A stretch of 64,000 nucleotides of DNA from positions 5,277,501 through 5,341,500 of the forward strand of contig JAGTTD010000018.1 of the NCBI GenBank assembly GCA_018398585.1. Reading direction: 5' to 3'. The position numbers were made by a program, and so were the translations under genes. This DNA is from Simmondsia chinensis (Eukaryota; Streptophyta; Magnoliopsida; Caryophyllales; Simmondsiaceae). Numbering within the stretch: position 1 is the stretch's first letter; the number at the start of each line of letters is the position of its first letter. The notes under the pieces were generated by a model. The model searched no databases. It was not told the DNA's origin and worked only from the letters and a program-made list of their open reading frames with translations. Of the stretch, positions 1 to 12,371 are shown piece by piece.

Positions 1-1637
1 GTGTATACCCAACAACAATTAATATAAAAGTATCTCAACTATATCTCAACGTATCAAATGGATGGCAATGGGTCGAGACGGGTGCGGGGTGCCTTCTCCA
101 TACCAGTATCTGCCACCCAAATCCTATACCCGTAACCACTTCATTATCCTAATGTACGTACAAAATGATTATCTATACCCGCTCCTATTATTTGTTTAAT
201 GCTATTTTTAAAAACACTTTTTTTTTAACATTGATAAATAATTTGGATTATTAAATTTAAACCCTTATTTTTTAAATTTCAATGTTAACTATGTACAAAA
301 TGAGCTGGGTATGATGGGTATGAGGCCAGGCGGGGTGGGTATGGAGCATGGCGGGGCGGGTCACCATTTATACCCGTACCCACCCCGTTTGACTTTAGTT
401 TGTAAGATCTACGTACTACACAACAAAAATAACCACACCCGCCACCCAAATCCTATTTCGGTACGCAGCCCTTGACCCGCCGTGGGTATGAATTGCATAC
501 CCGTACCCGCCCCACCAGTGACTGACCCGTACCCCTACCCGCCTCATTACCCGTGGGTATCCATTATCCACCCCGTACCTCTTTGATGTGCGTACAGAAC
601 AGTTATCTATACCCGCTTCTATCAGTTCGAGCCCATTGCCATCCCAATATCTCTTAGTCAAAAAATTGCCCACCACCAACTTTTTTATCAAAATAAACCA
701 GAGCGTTATTCCATGCGCCATACTGAACCACCAATTCAATATCTTTTAAAATCGAATTATTTGAGTTTGATTATTTTTGAGTTAGAAAAGTTATAATTGT
801 GTTATTTTGATAAAAATCCTAACGCATTGTGCCAAATGTATATTAGTGCATAAAGTAGTACATTTTTTATTTTAGACTTTTCTTATGTAATCCAAGAACA
901 GGGCGCGGGTTAGACCTCCGACAACTCCAAAAAAAATAAAGAGTTTTCGTAATTAGTTCACGAAGTGCGACATTTTGCATGCCTACTACAGGAAAGGATT
1001 TATTTTAACCCCGTGAGGTGTATAATTTTGACTTTGGTTTATAAGATCTACGTATTATACAACAAAACTAAGGTACGAAAAAACTTAATTAATTAAAGTT
1101 CCAAAAATTAAAAAGGAAAACATATTTTCAATTTAAGACTTTTCATATTTAACCTATAAAAAAATAAAAAAAAGGGTTCTACAAAAGGCCCCTAAGAACC
1201 GAAAATAATAAAGAAAATATTAGGGTAATATATTATTATTTTAGTACTTCTCTTATGTAATCCGAGAATAGGGTACCGGTTACACATTCAACAATTTCGA
1301 ATTAAAACTTTTTGTAATTAGTCCATAAAAGAAAATCAAGTAAACTTCCTATAACCAAAAAATAATAATAATAATAAATTTTTAATTTCAGACTTTCTGT
1401 ATTTAATTCATTAAAAAAAACTGTAAAAAAAAAAAAAGAACAAATAAAGTCCTTGTGAAAGATTTAAAATAGGAAATATAGTTTGTCTTATTTTTTGTTA
1501 AAATTTTTACAGTTACTACTGTAGAACAATATTATAGACAGCAGATCAAATAAGATGTTAGTTTGATGCAAAAATCACGGATATAAAAAAAAGTGACCAA
1601 TAAATACCGTCCGTGCATCGCACGGTAATGAACCTAG
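1..1637 (+). mobile_element. Helitron A, 3' part (left end outside window)
   Basis: The right end has the plant Helitron 3' signature: a perfect 6-bp stem-loop (CCGTGC-ATC-GCACGG) at 1611-1625, then CTAG at 1634-1637 before a host T. The sequence after the end (from 1638) recurs at about 2520 without a Helitron in front, which fixes the boundary. No coding capacity is visible. The stretch from about 660 to 1637 resembles about 5700-6478 in Helitron C, so both are copies of one non-autonomous family. The first 60 bases match about 4321-4380 of Helitron C, so roughly 200 bases of the left end probably lie outside the window. Confidence 0.65.
59..646. mobile_element. hAT-like MITE relic inside Helitron A
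   Basis: Inverted ends GGATGGCAATGGG (60-72) and CCCATTGCCATCC (632-644) bound a segment rich in GGGTATGGGTA-like and complementary motifs, a style seen in non-autonomous plant hAT elements. A degraded version lies at about 4382-5660 in Helitron C, so the insertion probably predates the copying of the Helitrons. I could not see an 8-bp target duplication. Confidence 0.4.
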
Positions 1638-1638
1638 T

Positions 1639-2950
1639 TAAAGAGAATTTTTAATGCTTGAACTCTATTTTTAATGATTAGAATATAAAATGTTAAATTT
1701 TAAAGGGTTGATTTTAAAAGATACTGAATTGGTAGGTGAGTGTCTATAAGTGGAGCGGGTAGTGCGTATGAGTTGGGTGTACCGACTCTGTACCTAACAC
1801 TAGTATAAGACGGGTACGGATATATAAAAATATTTATTTAAAATTTTAAATGTTTGCTTCAAACTAAAAGTCACAGGTTCTAAAAATAAAAAGCCTCAAA
1901 CTAAAAAATACAGTCCACAAATTCTACATTTCTAATTTTTAATGTAATTCAATGCTTGGTTGTATCACAATGAATATTATATTAAAATATCGTAATTAGT
2001 AAATTATATAAATTACATGAGAAAACCCATACTCTAATTATAAAAATAAATAAATCCAATTCAATTAAACCATAATTTCAATGGACTAATTTTTATCTTT
2101 ATAATAGTAGTATTCAAATTGGATACTTAAAACTTGAAGCATGCTTATCCATCTTTATCTAAATCCTTACAATGCACAACCCTCTAAAATTAATTGAATA
2201 TAAATGCTAAAATTATATTATGAGTATATTTTATTTACCTTTTATTTTTTTTATTTGAACTGAAAAATGTCATTTAAAGTAAATGATGACTTCTCACTTA
2301 AAATGGACGAGAAAAAAATACATAAAAAATTATATAATATAAACCCCAAATTCTAAATTTTTAGATTTTTCTTTTTTTTTTATTTTCTTTTTTTCCATCC
2401 TCACATACTTATCCTTATCATTTTAATTTTCTTTTTTTTTTCAATCATCACAAACTTATCCTTATCTTTTTAATTTCTTTTTTTTTTTCTTATTTTACTT
2501 TTGCCAAGAAAAATGAAAAAATTAAAGAGAATTTTTAATGCTTGAACTATATTTTTAATGATTAGAATATGAAACGTTGAATTTTGAAGGGTTGATTCTA
2601 AAAGATATTGAATTGATACTGAATTGGCAGGTGAGCATCTATAAGTGGAGCGGGTAGTGCGTATGGGTTAGGTGTACCGCTTCTGTACCCAACACTGGTA
2701 TAAGGCGGGTGCGGATATATAAAAATATTTATTTAAAATTTCAAATGTTTGCTTCAAACTAAAAGTCACAGGCTCTAAAAATGAAAACCTCAAGCTATAT
2801 TTATTTGCAGATTACACACTTGAAAGCATAATGATTTCTAAAACCCTTTTTTGGGAATTAATAATTAAAATGCCGAGAATTGAACTAAAAAAATACAGTC
2901 CACAAATTCTACATTTTTAATTTTTAATGTAATTCAATGCTTGGCTGTCT
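1639..2950. repeat. Direct duplication, about 330-430 bp, two copies
   Basis: The segment 1639-1965 recurs at 2519-2948 in the same orientation. The right copy has about 100 extra bases (about 2790-2890). Both contain a conserved GGAGCGGGTAGTGCGTATG core. Helitron A is inserted exactly at the left edge of the left copy. No coding potential is seen; low-complexity T-rich tracts separate the copies. Confidence 0.75.
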
Positions 2951-2959
2951 CATAATTAA

Positions 2960-4127
2960 TGCATACCACCATTGCAATCATTACAATGTACAACCCCCAA
3001 GATTAATTGAACCCAAATAAAAGTAATGTAATTCAATATTTTTTTCGCACTTAAATAATAGTTAATATACTTCAGTTAAACCCAAATTTACCAAATTCTA
3101 AATTCTTAGATTTTTCCTTTTTTTTATTTTTCTTTTTTTAATCCTCACATTCTTACATGTTTATCGTAATTAGTAAATTATATAAATTACATGAGAAAAT
3201 ATCATTTAAAAAAAGACAATTTTATCATTTTCAATTTCAATGTTTTAATAATAGTAAAATTAGTTTTGACATTAACATCTTCATAAAATATATTATCCAA
3301 ATCTCTACTTATATTATAATAAAGTCTCTCAATCCCTAAAACCTCCAAACTCAAAAAAAGCATTAATCCACTTTTTAAATTCTTCATGCTTATCAAAATT
3401 TCTCTAAAGCTCCCACCCACCCTCTAATAAGAAAGCCCAAAAAATTTCATTCCCCTTCAATAGTGGAGAAGCTGTTCAGCATTGAACGTATTATCTAAAC
3501 GGTAACAACTTCCATCTTATGTTTACTTTGTGGCCAGCAAAAAACCCCGGTTTACTTTATGTTATGTTATATGTTAAACTTTAGTAAAAAATGTTTGGAT
3601 ATAAGCAAACTACATCCATATTTACACTTAAATATTTTGTGTATATTACCAATTCTATCGTTTATATGTAGAATCCAACAGTGAATTCCATATATGACAT
3701 ATTTATGGCATTCATTAGTAATATGTACATAACACAGTACTCATCAACAAATGCACGACAAGTTCTATTATGTACATAACACAGTACTCATCAACAAATG
3801 TATGACAAGTTCTATTTTAGGAAATAACATTATATAGGAGATTTGACCTGTTAATAGCTTGAGCTCCTGCTTCTCTAACTACACAAGTAAGACATGAGAA
3901 ACAAAGAACACAAAAGCATCTGCCAGGTAAGAAAACTTAGTTAACGATTTAACTCAGCAAGTTACATAACTGATTTGGCCTACTTTGAGAATTTTGTATT
4001 TTTCACTATACTATGGCAAGTTCAGGGGGAAAAAAAAGGCCCAGGATTTTTTCAAGGCAAAAAACCACACGTATAAAAATATATTAACCAATAAATACCT
4101 GCCGTGCATCGCACGGGAACAAAACTA
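2960..4127 (+). mobile_element. Helitron B, 3' part
   Basis: A perfect Helitron stem-loop (4102-4116) is followed by AAAACTA and then immediately by the 5' end of the next Helitron at 4128. The usual CTRR end is reduced to CTA, perhaps altered at the junction. Sequence from about 3440 to 4000 resembles about 7440-7810 of Helitron D, so B and D are related. I could not locate the 5' end of B. No coding capacity is visible. Confidence 0.5.
3722..3815. repeat. 47-bp tandem duplication
   Basis: Two adjacent near-identical 47-bp units beginning TATGTACATAACACAGTACT. Diverged single copies of the same motif occur near 7730 and 8915 in Helitron D, so the unit is a Helitron subterminal sequence that duplicated locally. 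Confidence 0.8.
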
Positions 4128-4400
4128 TCTATATTATACTATATATTTATTGTGAAGTTGTCCCCCCTCCCCCCCCCCCCCCTAAAAAGCATCCAAATCC
4201 CCAATTCTTTTTTTTTTTTAGATTTTTTCATTTTTTTTAAATGCTCCCTTAACCCTAATCCCTTTTTCTTATTTTGCTTTTTTTTTCTTTTTTCTTATTT
4301 TGCTTTTTTTGTATTGATTTGTAGATTATACAACAATAATTAATCTAAAAGTAGTACAACTATATCTCAACGTATCAAAGGAATAACAATGGGATATGTA

Positions 4401-4716
4401 TGATTATCTATACTTATTTTCTTTTATAATATTGCCCACAATGCCTCCGGCATCTCATATATTAAGAGTAAAATTTTGAACATTTCCTTAGTTATAAATA
4501 GCACGAAAATAATGTATATCTTTATATGGTGAACTTAGGGATGACAATAGGACGGCTATGATTATCTATACTTATTTTTTTTTATAATATTGCTCACAAT
4601 GCCTTCGGTATCTCATATATTAAGAGTAGAATTTTAAATATTTTCTTGGTTATAAATAGCACGAAAATAATGTATATCTTTATATGGTGAACTTAAAGAG
4701 TATTGAGTCAATTTCA
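4401..4716. repeat. 158-bp tandem duplication in Helitron C
   Basis: Units 4401-4558 and 4559-4716 differ at only a few positions. Each starts TGATTATCTATACTTATTTT and ends near a TATATGGTGAACTTA motif. No coding sequence. Confidence 0.85.
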
Positions 4717-5308
4717 GTGAGAAAACTATTAGTATACCGTAAAAGTCTTAAATAAAAATATGACTAATGTATTTCCTATTTTAAGTCTTCAATAGAAAAT
4801 TTATTTTCCCTTTTATCTTTTGCCGATTATTTTTCTTTATGAATTAAATACAGAAAGCCTTAAATTAAAATTTTATTTATTTTTAGTTCGTGTTATTTAA
4901 TAAAAAATTGTACAATATAATAGGGTGACAAAATTATTTTATTAATTTTTCTTCAAAAACCAAAAATAAGAAAAAAAAAAAAAAGGGAGATAAAAGGGTA
5001 TTTAAGAGTAGAATTGAAAAAAAGAATAAAAAAAGGAAAAAAATATAAGAAAGTATTAAAAAAAATATCCAATATAATTTTTGATTGAAAAATATAAAGT
5101 AAACCATATTTTAGACTCTTCTAGAGGCCTTTTCTTAACCTAAGATTCAAAAACTTTCTAAATTGCCCACGATGCCTCCGATATCTTATATATCTTCAAT
5201 ATTCGCCAACCACAATTACACGTAAATCTCTCCATATTTTAACATTTCACTCAATATTTTGAGTACACCAAGCAAAGTTATAATATATTAATTTTGTTAT
5301 AGTACAAA

Positions 5309-5518
5309 TACCATAAAGACCTTTCAAATTATACCATTAATCAAAATAAAAGTGACTCTAAACTCATTTATATGAAATACCATAAAGATATTGTGGTTGG
5401 CAAACATTGAAGATATATGAGATAATAAAATACCATAAAGACCTTTCAAATTATACCATTAATCAAAATCAAAGTGACCCTAAACTCATTTATATGAAAT
5501 ACCATAAAGATATTGTGT
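5309..5518. repeat. Tandem duplication, 122-bp period
   Basis: The segment starting TACCATAAAGACCTTTCAAA at 5309 recurs at 5431 and matches for about 88 bases. It lies inside Helitron C and is non-coding. Confidence 0.8.
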
Positions 5519-6480
5519 ACCTTTCAAATTATTTGTGTGTACCCCTACTTGCCTCATTACCTGTGGGTATCTATTACCTACCCCGTACCTCTTTAATGTA
5601 CGTATAAAACAGTTATCTATACCCGCTCCTATTAGGTGGAGCCCATTGCCATCCCAATATTTCTTACTCACAAAATTACCCACCACGAACTTTTCTATCA
5701 AAATAAACCAGAGTGTTATACTATGCCAAATGTATATTTGTGCATAAAGCAGTAAATTTTTTTTTAAAGACTTTTCTTATGTAATCCAGGAATAAGACGT
5801 GGGTTAGACCTCCGACAACCCAAAAAAAAAAAAAAAGATTTTTCGTATTTAGTCCACGAAGTGCAACATTTCGCTTCGCATTACACAACAAAACTAAAGT
5901 ACGAAAAGACTTAATTCATTAAAGTTCCAAAAATTAAAAAGGAAAACATATTTTTAATTTAAGACTTTCTGTATTTAACCTATAAAAAAATAGAAAGGGT
6001 TCTTAATAAAAAGGTCTCTGATAACCGAATATAATAAAGAAAATATTAAGCTAATATATTATTATTTTAATACTTCTCTTATGTAATCCGAGAATAGGAT
6101 ACTGATTACACCTCCAACAATTTCGAATTAAGACTTTTCGTATTTTTTTCCATAAGAAAAAAGCAAGTATACCTCCCATAATCAAAAATAGAAAAATAAT
6201 ACATTCTTAATTTAAGACTTTCTATGTTTAATAAATAAAAAAAATAAATCGGTAAAACAAAGAAAATTTCAAGCCCCTGTTAAAGACTTCAAATGGAAAA
6301 TATAGTTTGTCTTATTTTTCACTGGAAACTATTTCGGTTATTACTATGAGAATTATATAAATTAAACAACATTACGGACAGCTGATCACACAAGATCTTA
6401 ATGCGATACAAAAAATCACAGATATAAAATACAGTGATCAATACATACTATCCGTACATCGCACGGGAGCGAAACTAGTA

Positions 6481-7941
6481 TCTATAATACAGGAGTATCT
6501 CATCCCCTGAAAACCCTTGGACTCCCAAATAAAGCCATTTCAAGCAATTTCACATTTTGTTCTCCTCCTCCTGTTTAGCTTTCCAATCTAAGCATTTAAT
6601 GCACATTTATCATTAATAGTTTATATTCTATACATTGTAATAATTTTGTTTTGGCTGTGCATTAATTGTGTTATAAACATAAAAGATATCTCAACTATAT
6701 TCTTTCTGTTATAAATGTAAAAAATGTCCTATAATTTTTTAAAAAGTTTTAAACATTGTTTATGAGAAATGGAAAAATTTAAACACCATCAACTAAAAAT
6801 AACAAATGATATTAAATATTATTTTCAAATGCTAAAATTAGATTATATACGTATTCCATTTACCTTTTATTTTTTATGTATAAATTTAAAAATATGTACA
6901 TATTTCAAAAATAAACTTCACTGCATATACAAAAACCCTTTTAATCTCTATATATAGATTTAATTGTTTAAATAAAAATAACAAATGGTATGAAATGTTA
7001 TTTTAAAATGCCCCAATTTTTTTTTTTAAAGTTAAATGTAATTTAGGTACTTTATGTCCATTTTATTTTCGTGTATGTATATAAATTTTCATAAGTAAAG
7101 GATGACTTCTCACTTAAAATAAAAGAGAAAAAATATATATATAAATTGCATAATATATCATAATTGGTAAATTATATAAATTACGTGTAACATCCAGCAC
7201 AATTAATGCACATCACAATTCAAATCATGATTACAATGTACAACACCCCAAAATGAATTGATCACAAAGAAAAAATACTTTTGAGATTCTAAAAGCAAAA
7301 TAAATCCCCAGTTAAAGCATGCTTAATGTACATGAGGCAAGCCATAAATTAGCCAAACCCCATACCCACCCTCTAATAACCCAAAAATACAATAACAGAA
7401 ATCATACCAGAGGAGCAAGAAATAACAACGTCGAGCAAAATTCATTCGCCTTCAACGGTAGAGAAGCCGTTCAACATTGAACATATTTTCGAAACGGTAA
7501 CAACTTCCACCTTATGTTTAATTTTTAGCCACCGATGCCTTACAATAGAGTTACGAAGCCAAAAAAACACAATTTACATTGTGTTATGTTTCAGGTTAAA
7601 CTTTACTTAAAAGGGCATGCGTACAAGGAAACTTCCTCGATATTTACGCATAAATATTTTGCGTATATTACCAATTGTATCGTTTATATATAGAATCCAG
7701 TACTGAATTTATGTCAGTTCTTAGGGGTACGTACATAACGCATGAGTCATGAACAAATGCACGACAACTTCCATTTAAGGCAGCAAGATTACATAGGAGA
7801 TTTTAAGATATAAAATAAAGAAAATAAAAGAGATTTGTACACCGCGACTGTTTGGGTTCTTTTTTTTTAATTATCAATGACTGTTAGTTCAGTACGTGAG
7901 GTCTAAAATGTCATAAAAATGGAAAAAAGGGACAGGGAAAA
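6481..7941. other. Non-coding 5' region of Helitron D
   Basis: AT-rich, with no reading frame of note. The part from about 7170 onward resembles Helitron B from about 2950 onward. I see no gene or RNA here. Confidence 0.5.
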
Positions 7942-8019
7942 TGGAGATGCGGGGTATCGATCCCTATACCGTACCTCTCCTACGGTAAGATAGCACTCTA
8001 CCATCTCAGCTATATCTCC
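7942..8019 (-). pseudogene. tRNA-Ala-like pseudogene
   Basis: On the minus strand the 78 bases follow nuclear tRNA-Ala: acceptor ends GGAGAT and ATCTCC pair, the D-arm box A (TAGCTGAGATGGTAGAGTG) and the T-arm box B (GATCGATAC) are recognisable, and a TTTT tract follows. Against tRNA-Ala as I know it, the anticodon region is altered (the AGC position reads ACC), the anticodon stem pairing is shifted, and about four bases are inserted before the T-arm. A functional tRNA is therefore unlikely. It sits inside Helitron D and may have been captured or be a short retroposed relic. Confidence 0.7.
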
Positions 8020-8279
8020 TTTCAGTTGTCTTATGTTTCGAATATTTATTTCAGAACTGGACGCATATTGATTTCAGTCAATGGTGGCTAGTTGTTCATA
8101 AATATTGTAACAGAACAAATGAAATCGGAATTGAATTCTGAACGTATACTAAATAATTATTGTTTGTTAGATAATTGAAATGGTAATATAATTGGTTAAA
8201 ACGGAAGTTATGCTGAAATTAATAACTATATAAAGGAGATCATAAATTACATATTATGATTGGTTGTTCATAGAGGTAA

Positions 8280-9060
8280 GAATTGCCCCGAATAAAGAAC
8301 ACCAAAACGTCCGCCGGGGTACAAAATTTAGTTAACGATTTCAGTCAGCAAGATCACATAACACATTCTGCCTGTTAATAGCTTGAACACTCGGTTTTCT
8401 AAATACACAACTAAGAATTGCGAAACAAAGTAACCTCTGACTTTAAACAACCCAAAGAAACCACAATTTATGTTATGTAAGAATAATAAGCACAAAAAAA
8501 TTTGGAAATAATATTTTAACATAGCGAAGGTAATGCATCTCATTGTCATATATATAAAATAATCCTTAATGAGCCTTCTCTTATATGTCATTAATAGTGT
8601 TATATATTTATTAACAGTGTCGTTTCTAGGTCAAATTGAACAGAACAAAACAACATAAAAACCCCGGGTTGTAATCTAAGGTGTAATCCAAGTCAGAGGA
8701 GCTGCAGTCCACATTATAGCCAAACAAGTTCAACAAAGACATGGATATGTAGCAGGTACACGCAACAAGTACTCCAACTTTACTTTTGATCATGGTTAAG
8801 TTATACATCTCCTAACAACATTTACTTAAACATTTTAGTATTCAATTTGTTTCACTCTTCACTTACCTTAAACAAAACAGTGTTATCCAGTTCATTCATC
8901 AGTTGTACTTACGTAACGTAGGAGTCATCAAGAAATGCAAGACAACTTCAACTAAAGTCAGCAAGATTGCATAGGAGATTTTGCCTGTTAATAGCTCGAG
9001 CACCCAGTCCTCTAACCACCCATCTCACATTTGCCAAACAAAGAATACAAAAAGGGGCGC
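8280..9060. repeat. Diverged Helitron subterminal segments
   Basis: Segments at about 8326-8440 and 8918-9060 share the motif CCTGTTAATAGCT followed by a conserved stretch, in the same orientation as a copy at about 3840-3975 in Helitron B. They also share the GTTAACGATTT and CAGCAAGAT blocks. The region is non-coding and looks like repeated Helitron 3'-type sequence, possibly remains of an earlier Helitron end inside D. Confidence 0.5.
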
Positions 9061-9284
9061 GCTGCGTTAGACTAAATATTTTACGTAACAAACGAATGGC
9101 ACCCCCTCAAATTAGGTGTACAGAACGCGGAGCTGCGCAGGCACCTATGCCCAAAGGGCAATGGCTATGGAATCTACCTTACGTATTGACCTGCCAGGTA
9201 CGGTCAATGAGTTTGATATAATCAACAAAAACAAGGATGAAGCATGACTTCGAGGGTCAACAATTGTAATATTTGAAATACAAT
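9061..9284. other. Unassigned stretch upstream of the duplicated exons
   Basis: It contains an 84-codon open stretch (8967-9221) with no domain I recognise. Composition is slightly GC-richer than its neighbours. It may be 5' leader of the Rep transcript, but nothing proves this. Confidence 0.3.
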
Positions 9285-9765
9285 ATATGTCATGGGTATA
9301 TGGAATTTTCATTTACATGTCAACATTGCAGATTATATGCAAGTGCCATTGTAGACCTCTAAGCACAATGACATTGCAATGGTTCGAGAAGAAACTGAAA
9401 CTGAACGGCCATATATTGAAGGAAATAATCAACAAAGTCAGCAACCACAAGCAATGTCACTGCCAAATGTCAATCGAGGTAACAAAATATGAACTAACAT
9501 ATAGATGTACAACGTGCATGAAAATGTCATGGCTATATGAAATTTTCATTTACATGTGAACATTGCAAATTATATGAAAGTGGAATTACAAGCCTCTACA
9601 TATAATGAAATTGCAATGGTTCCACAACGAACTGAGACTGAACACCAAAATAGTGAAGCAAAAAATGAAGAAAGTGAGCAACCACAAGAAACATCATAGC
9701 CAAATGTGAATCGAGGTAACAAAATCTAAACCACCATATAGATGTACAACGTACATGAACTTCAG
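9285..9765 (+). repeat. Tandem duplication of about 240 bp, likely duplicated exon
   Basis: Two direct copies start near 9291 (CATGGGTATATGGAATTTTC) and 9538 (CATGGCTATATGAAATTTTC). Each contains a short polar, Gln/Glu-rich open stretch and ends with a possible splice donor (CGAGGTAACAAAAT), then an AGATGTACAACGT motif. The layout suggests an exon plus intron edge duplicated together upstream of the Helitron Rep exons. Confidence 0.6.
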
Positions 9766-9789
9766 GCTAAATACTATATCAAACCATAA

Positions 9790-11228
9790 GTTTTACCGAG
9801 AAATACGAATATATTTACAATTGTTCACCTATTCATGGTTAAAAAATGTCAGCAATCATACATATATTGAACATTGGTCACCTTCATGCCACAAACTATA
9901 TGAAAACACCAACTTTCTTACCAAAATTGCAGACATCGCTCTGGCTATGGAAGTACATGGGCAACAACGACAATCGAGCCCTCCTGCATCACCCAAATTA
10001 GAAGTAGTTCCTTCTACATATAATGAAGAGCAAATGGCCCAGGAAGACGATGGCATTGTGACGGTGCATGCTGCCCCGAATATTCACCCAAATGACCATT
10101 ACGGCAACACAATAATTGAGCACGCCATTCACGGTACCAAACTATGCAATTTCATATACTACATATGTTTTGGAATAATAGAAAACGGAATTACATAAAC
10201 GTGCTTCGTACCATTGTAGATGACCCTCAAATCAACGTTGAACATAATTGTAACATTACAGATCAAGTGAGAACGATGCCACTGTATAATGTACTGCAAC
10301 CTAATATTGCACATGCAAGCACGAGCGCCACTGTAGTTGGTACTTTTTTTATCCTTTTACACATTAGTCATCAAAACAAATTAAAATAAACGCCAAAAAG
10401 GGTAGGATATGTGTGAACACAATTACCGTATTATGACCGCACTAGGGAGTGCATTAACTTAACTAGCCTAAAAAAGGGCACTCATCTAAAATAATCACAT
10501 AAATGTATAACCGAAATTACGGATATATTTACAATTGTTCACCTTCAATGTCATTCAGGGTTAATAAATGTCAACAATCATACAGATATTCAACATTATT
10601 GAACTTCATGCCACAAACTATATTAAGCACTAACCTTCTTACCAAAATTGCAGACATCACTATGGCTATGGAAGTACATGGGCAACAACAACAATCGAAC
10701 CACCCTGTATTACCTGAGTTAGAAGTAGTGCCTTCTACATACAATGAAGACCAGATGGGTCAGGAAGACGATGGAATAGCGACAGTGAATGCTACACTGA
10801 ATGTTAACCCAAATGACCAGTACAGCAACACAATAATGGCGCATGTCATTCACAGTACCAAAATATGCAATTGCATATACTACAGATGTTCTGGAATAAT
10901 AGAAAACGAAATTAAATAAACATGCTTCATACCATTGTAGATGACCCCCAAATGAACGTGGAACAGCATTGTGACATTATAGAGGCAGTGAGAACAGTGC
11001 CACTACATAATGCAGTGCAACCTAATATTGCAGATGCAAGCACGAGCGCCACTGTAGCTGGTACGTTTGTTTATCCTTTTACACATTACTCATCAAAACA
11101 AATTAAAATAAACTCCAAAAAGGGTAGGATATGTGTCAACACAATTATCGTATTACTGTCGGCCGAATGAGTGCATTTACTTAACAAGCTTGAAAAAGGA
11201 CACCCATCTAAAATAATCACATAAATGT
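9790..11228 (+). repeat. Tandem duplication of about 720 bp, likely duplicated exons of the Helitron gene
   Basis: Units of about 9790-10505 and 10506-11228 are direct copies. Each has an acidic, low-complexity open stretch (with EVHGQQ, VVPSTYNE and QEDDGI blocks), then a second open stretch with DDPQ and ASTSATV blocks, then a shared non-coding piece ending ATAATCACATAAATGTA. Both units keep largely open frames with many amino-acid changes. I recognise no domain. The position just upstream of the Helitron N-terminal domain suggests duplicated 5' exons of the same gene. Confidence 0.65.
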
Positions 11229-11239
11229 AGGACGATGTA

Positions 11240-12047
11240 GACCTCGAACAAGGCCAACAAATAGGTGGACCTTGGGCCGTAGACAATTAAAGTGTCCACA
11301 TTGCAGAGCATGGATGTGGGTGGACGAAAGACAAGACAAAGTACGTAGCAAAATCCACTATTCAATCTATGCTGTAGCAGTGGAAGAGTATATCTCCCGA
11401 CTTTGCCCGAAACACCTAAATATCTATAGTCATTACTACAGGATCCACAATTTATGAAGGACATTCATACATACAACGCACTCATGTCGTTCACATCAAT
11501 GGGTGGAAAAATAGACCTAAGTGTGCAAGACGGTCGTGGTCCATATTCTTTTAGAATAGTAGGTCAAACTACGATAGAATTGGGGCGTTATTTCCGGAAC
11601 CAGGGAAGCCACCACGCTATGCCCAGTTGTACATATATGACCCTCAAAACGAAATACAAAATAGGCGTACTGCAGTCGGATGGGCCAATACCAAATCACG
11701 GTTGCAAGAACAATACCTTGAAGGTCTAAGACAAATGTTGGATGACATAAACCCTTACGTCAGAGCATTTAGAAGTGATGGAGACTTCATGCAGAGCACC
11801 ATAGTTGAACACCTCGAACTACGACTAATTAATGCTAGAAATGGTCGCCAATACGCAATGCCAACTGTTGATGAAGTGGCGGCCCTTATAGTAGGAGACA
11901 GTGAAACTTCATGCAACAATAGAGATATTGTACTACGTAAAAGGGGTGGTGGCTTACAAAGGATAGATGAGAGGCATCCTTCTTACATGCCACTATATTA
12001 TCCGTTGTTATTGCCACGGGGAACTGATGGATGGACCACAAGTATAC
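11240..12047 (+). pseudogene. Helitron Rep/helicase, N-terminal part
   Basis: The reading begins with a zinc-finger-like block (CPHC...W) near 11296, then a block seen at the start of plant Helitron proteins (YNALMSFTSMGGKID, followed by GRGPY) at 11475-11550. After a frameshift near 11610-11630 the Helitron-like N domain continues in another frame to 12047, with the recognisable blocks PTVDEVAALIVGD and RHPSYMPLYYPLL. About 100 bases between the zinc-finger block and the second block do not align with a family member by eye. The gene is cut at 12047 by the chromovirus and resumes at 17564. It encoded the replication initiator/helicase for rolling-circle transposition. Confidence 0.8.
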
Positions 12048-12342
12048 TGTTAGCTTCCAATTCGAAATTGAAAGTCTAACCTTGTAGAAGAAAAAGTTAA
12101 GATGAGAAGAGAAGTGAAAGGGGATGAGAAATAGAGAAGGAGATGAGAAAAGAGAGAGAAATTCCAAAAGGAATTCTGATTTCTATTGATTAAATGATGA
12201 GATTACAAGCTAGGAGCTTATTTATACAAAAATTAGAACATTGAACCAAGCCAACTAACTTTGAAACATTACAACTCAACAATGAAAATCAAAACTGAAG
12301 ATAAAACCAGAAATTACAATTAAAATTCATAGATTCATAACA
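12048..12342 (-). repeat. 3' LTR of the Reina-like element
   Basis: 295 bp, TG...CA, about 98% identical to 17263-17558. It carries a purine-rich block (AGAAGAGAAGTGAAAGGGGA) and a minus-strand TATA-like motif (GTATAAATAAG). Confidence 0.95.
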
Positions 12343-12356
12343 TTTCCTCCCTCTTG
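12343..12356 (-). other. Polypurine tract
   Basis: On the minus strand CAAGAGGGAGGAAA lies directly before the 3' LTR. This is the expected primer site for plus-strand DNA synthesis. Confidence 0.8.
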
Positions 12357-12371
12357 AGAAACTTCTTGTCC

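Larger units (their letters stand above)
4128..6478 (+). mobile_element. Helitron C, non-autonomous, complete
   Basis: It starts with a typical Helitron 5' end (TCTATATTATACTATATATT) and ends with a stem-loop at 6452-6466 (one mismatched pair) and CTAG at 6475-6478, followed by T. It contains a poly-C tract near 4160, two local tandem duplications and a degraded hAT-like segment. Neither Rep, helicase nor RPA coding sequence is present, so it would have depended on a related autonomous element. Its 5' end directly abuts the 3' end of Helitron B. Confidence 0.7.

Noticed and set aside
4104..4343. Small Phe-rich membrane protein
   Set aside because: The frame is produced by C and T homopolymers at a Helitron 5' end.
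7942..8019. A functional tRNA gene
   Set aside because: The anticodon is altered, the base before it is not T, and extra bases precede the T-arm.
9755..10919. Two host genes encoding similar acidic proteins
   Set aside because: They are tandem duplicates with a 720-bp period including non-coding sequence and lie inside the Helitron.
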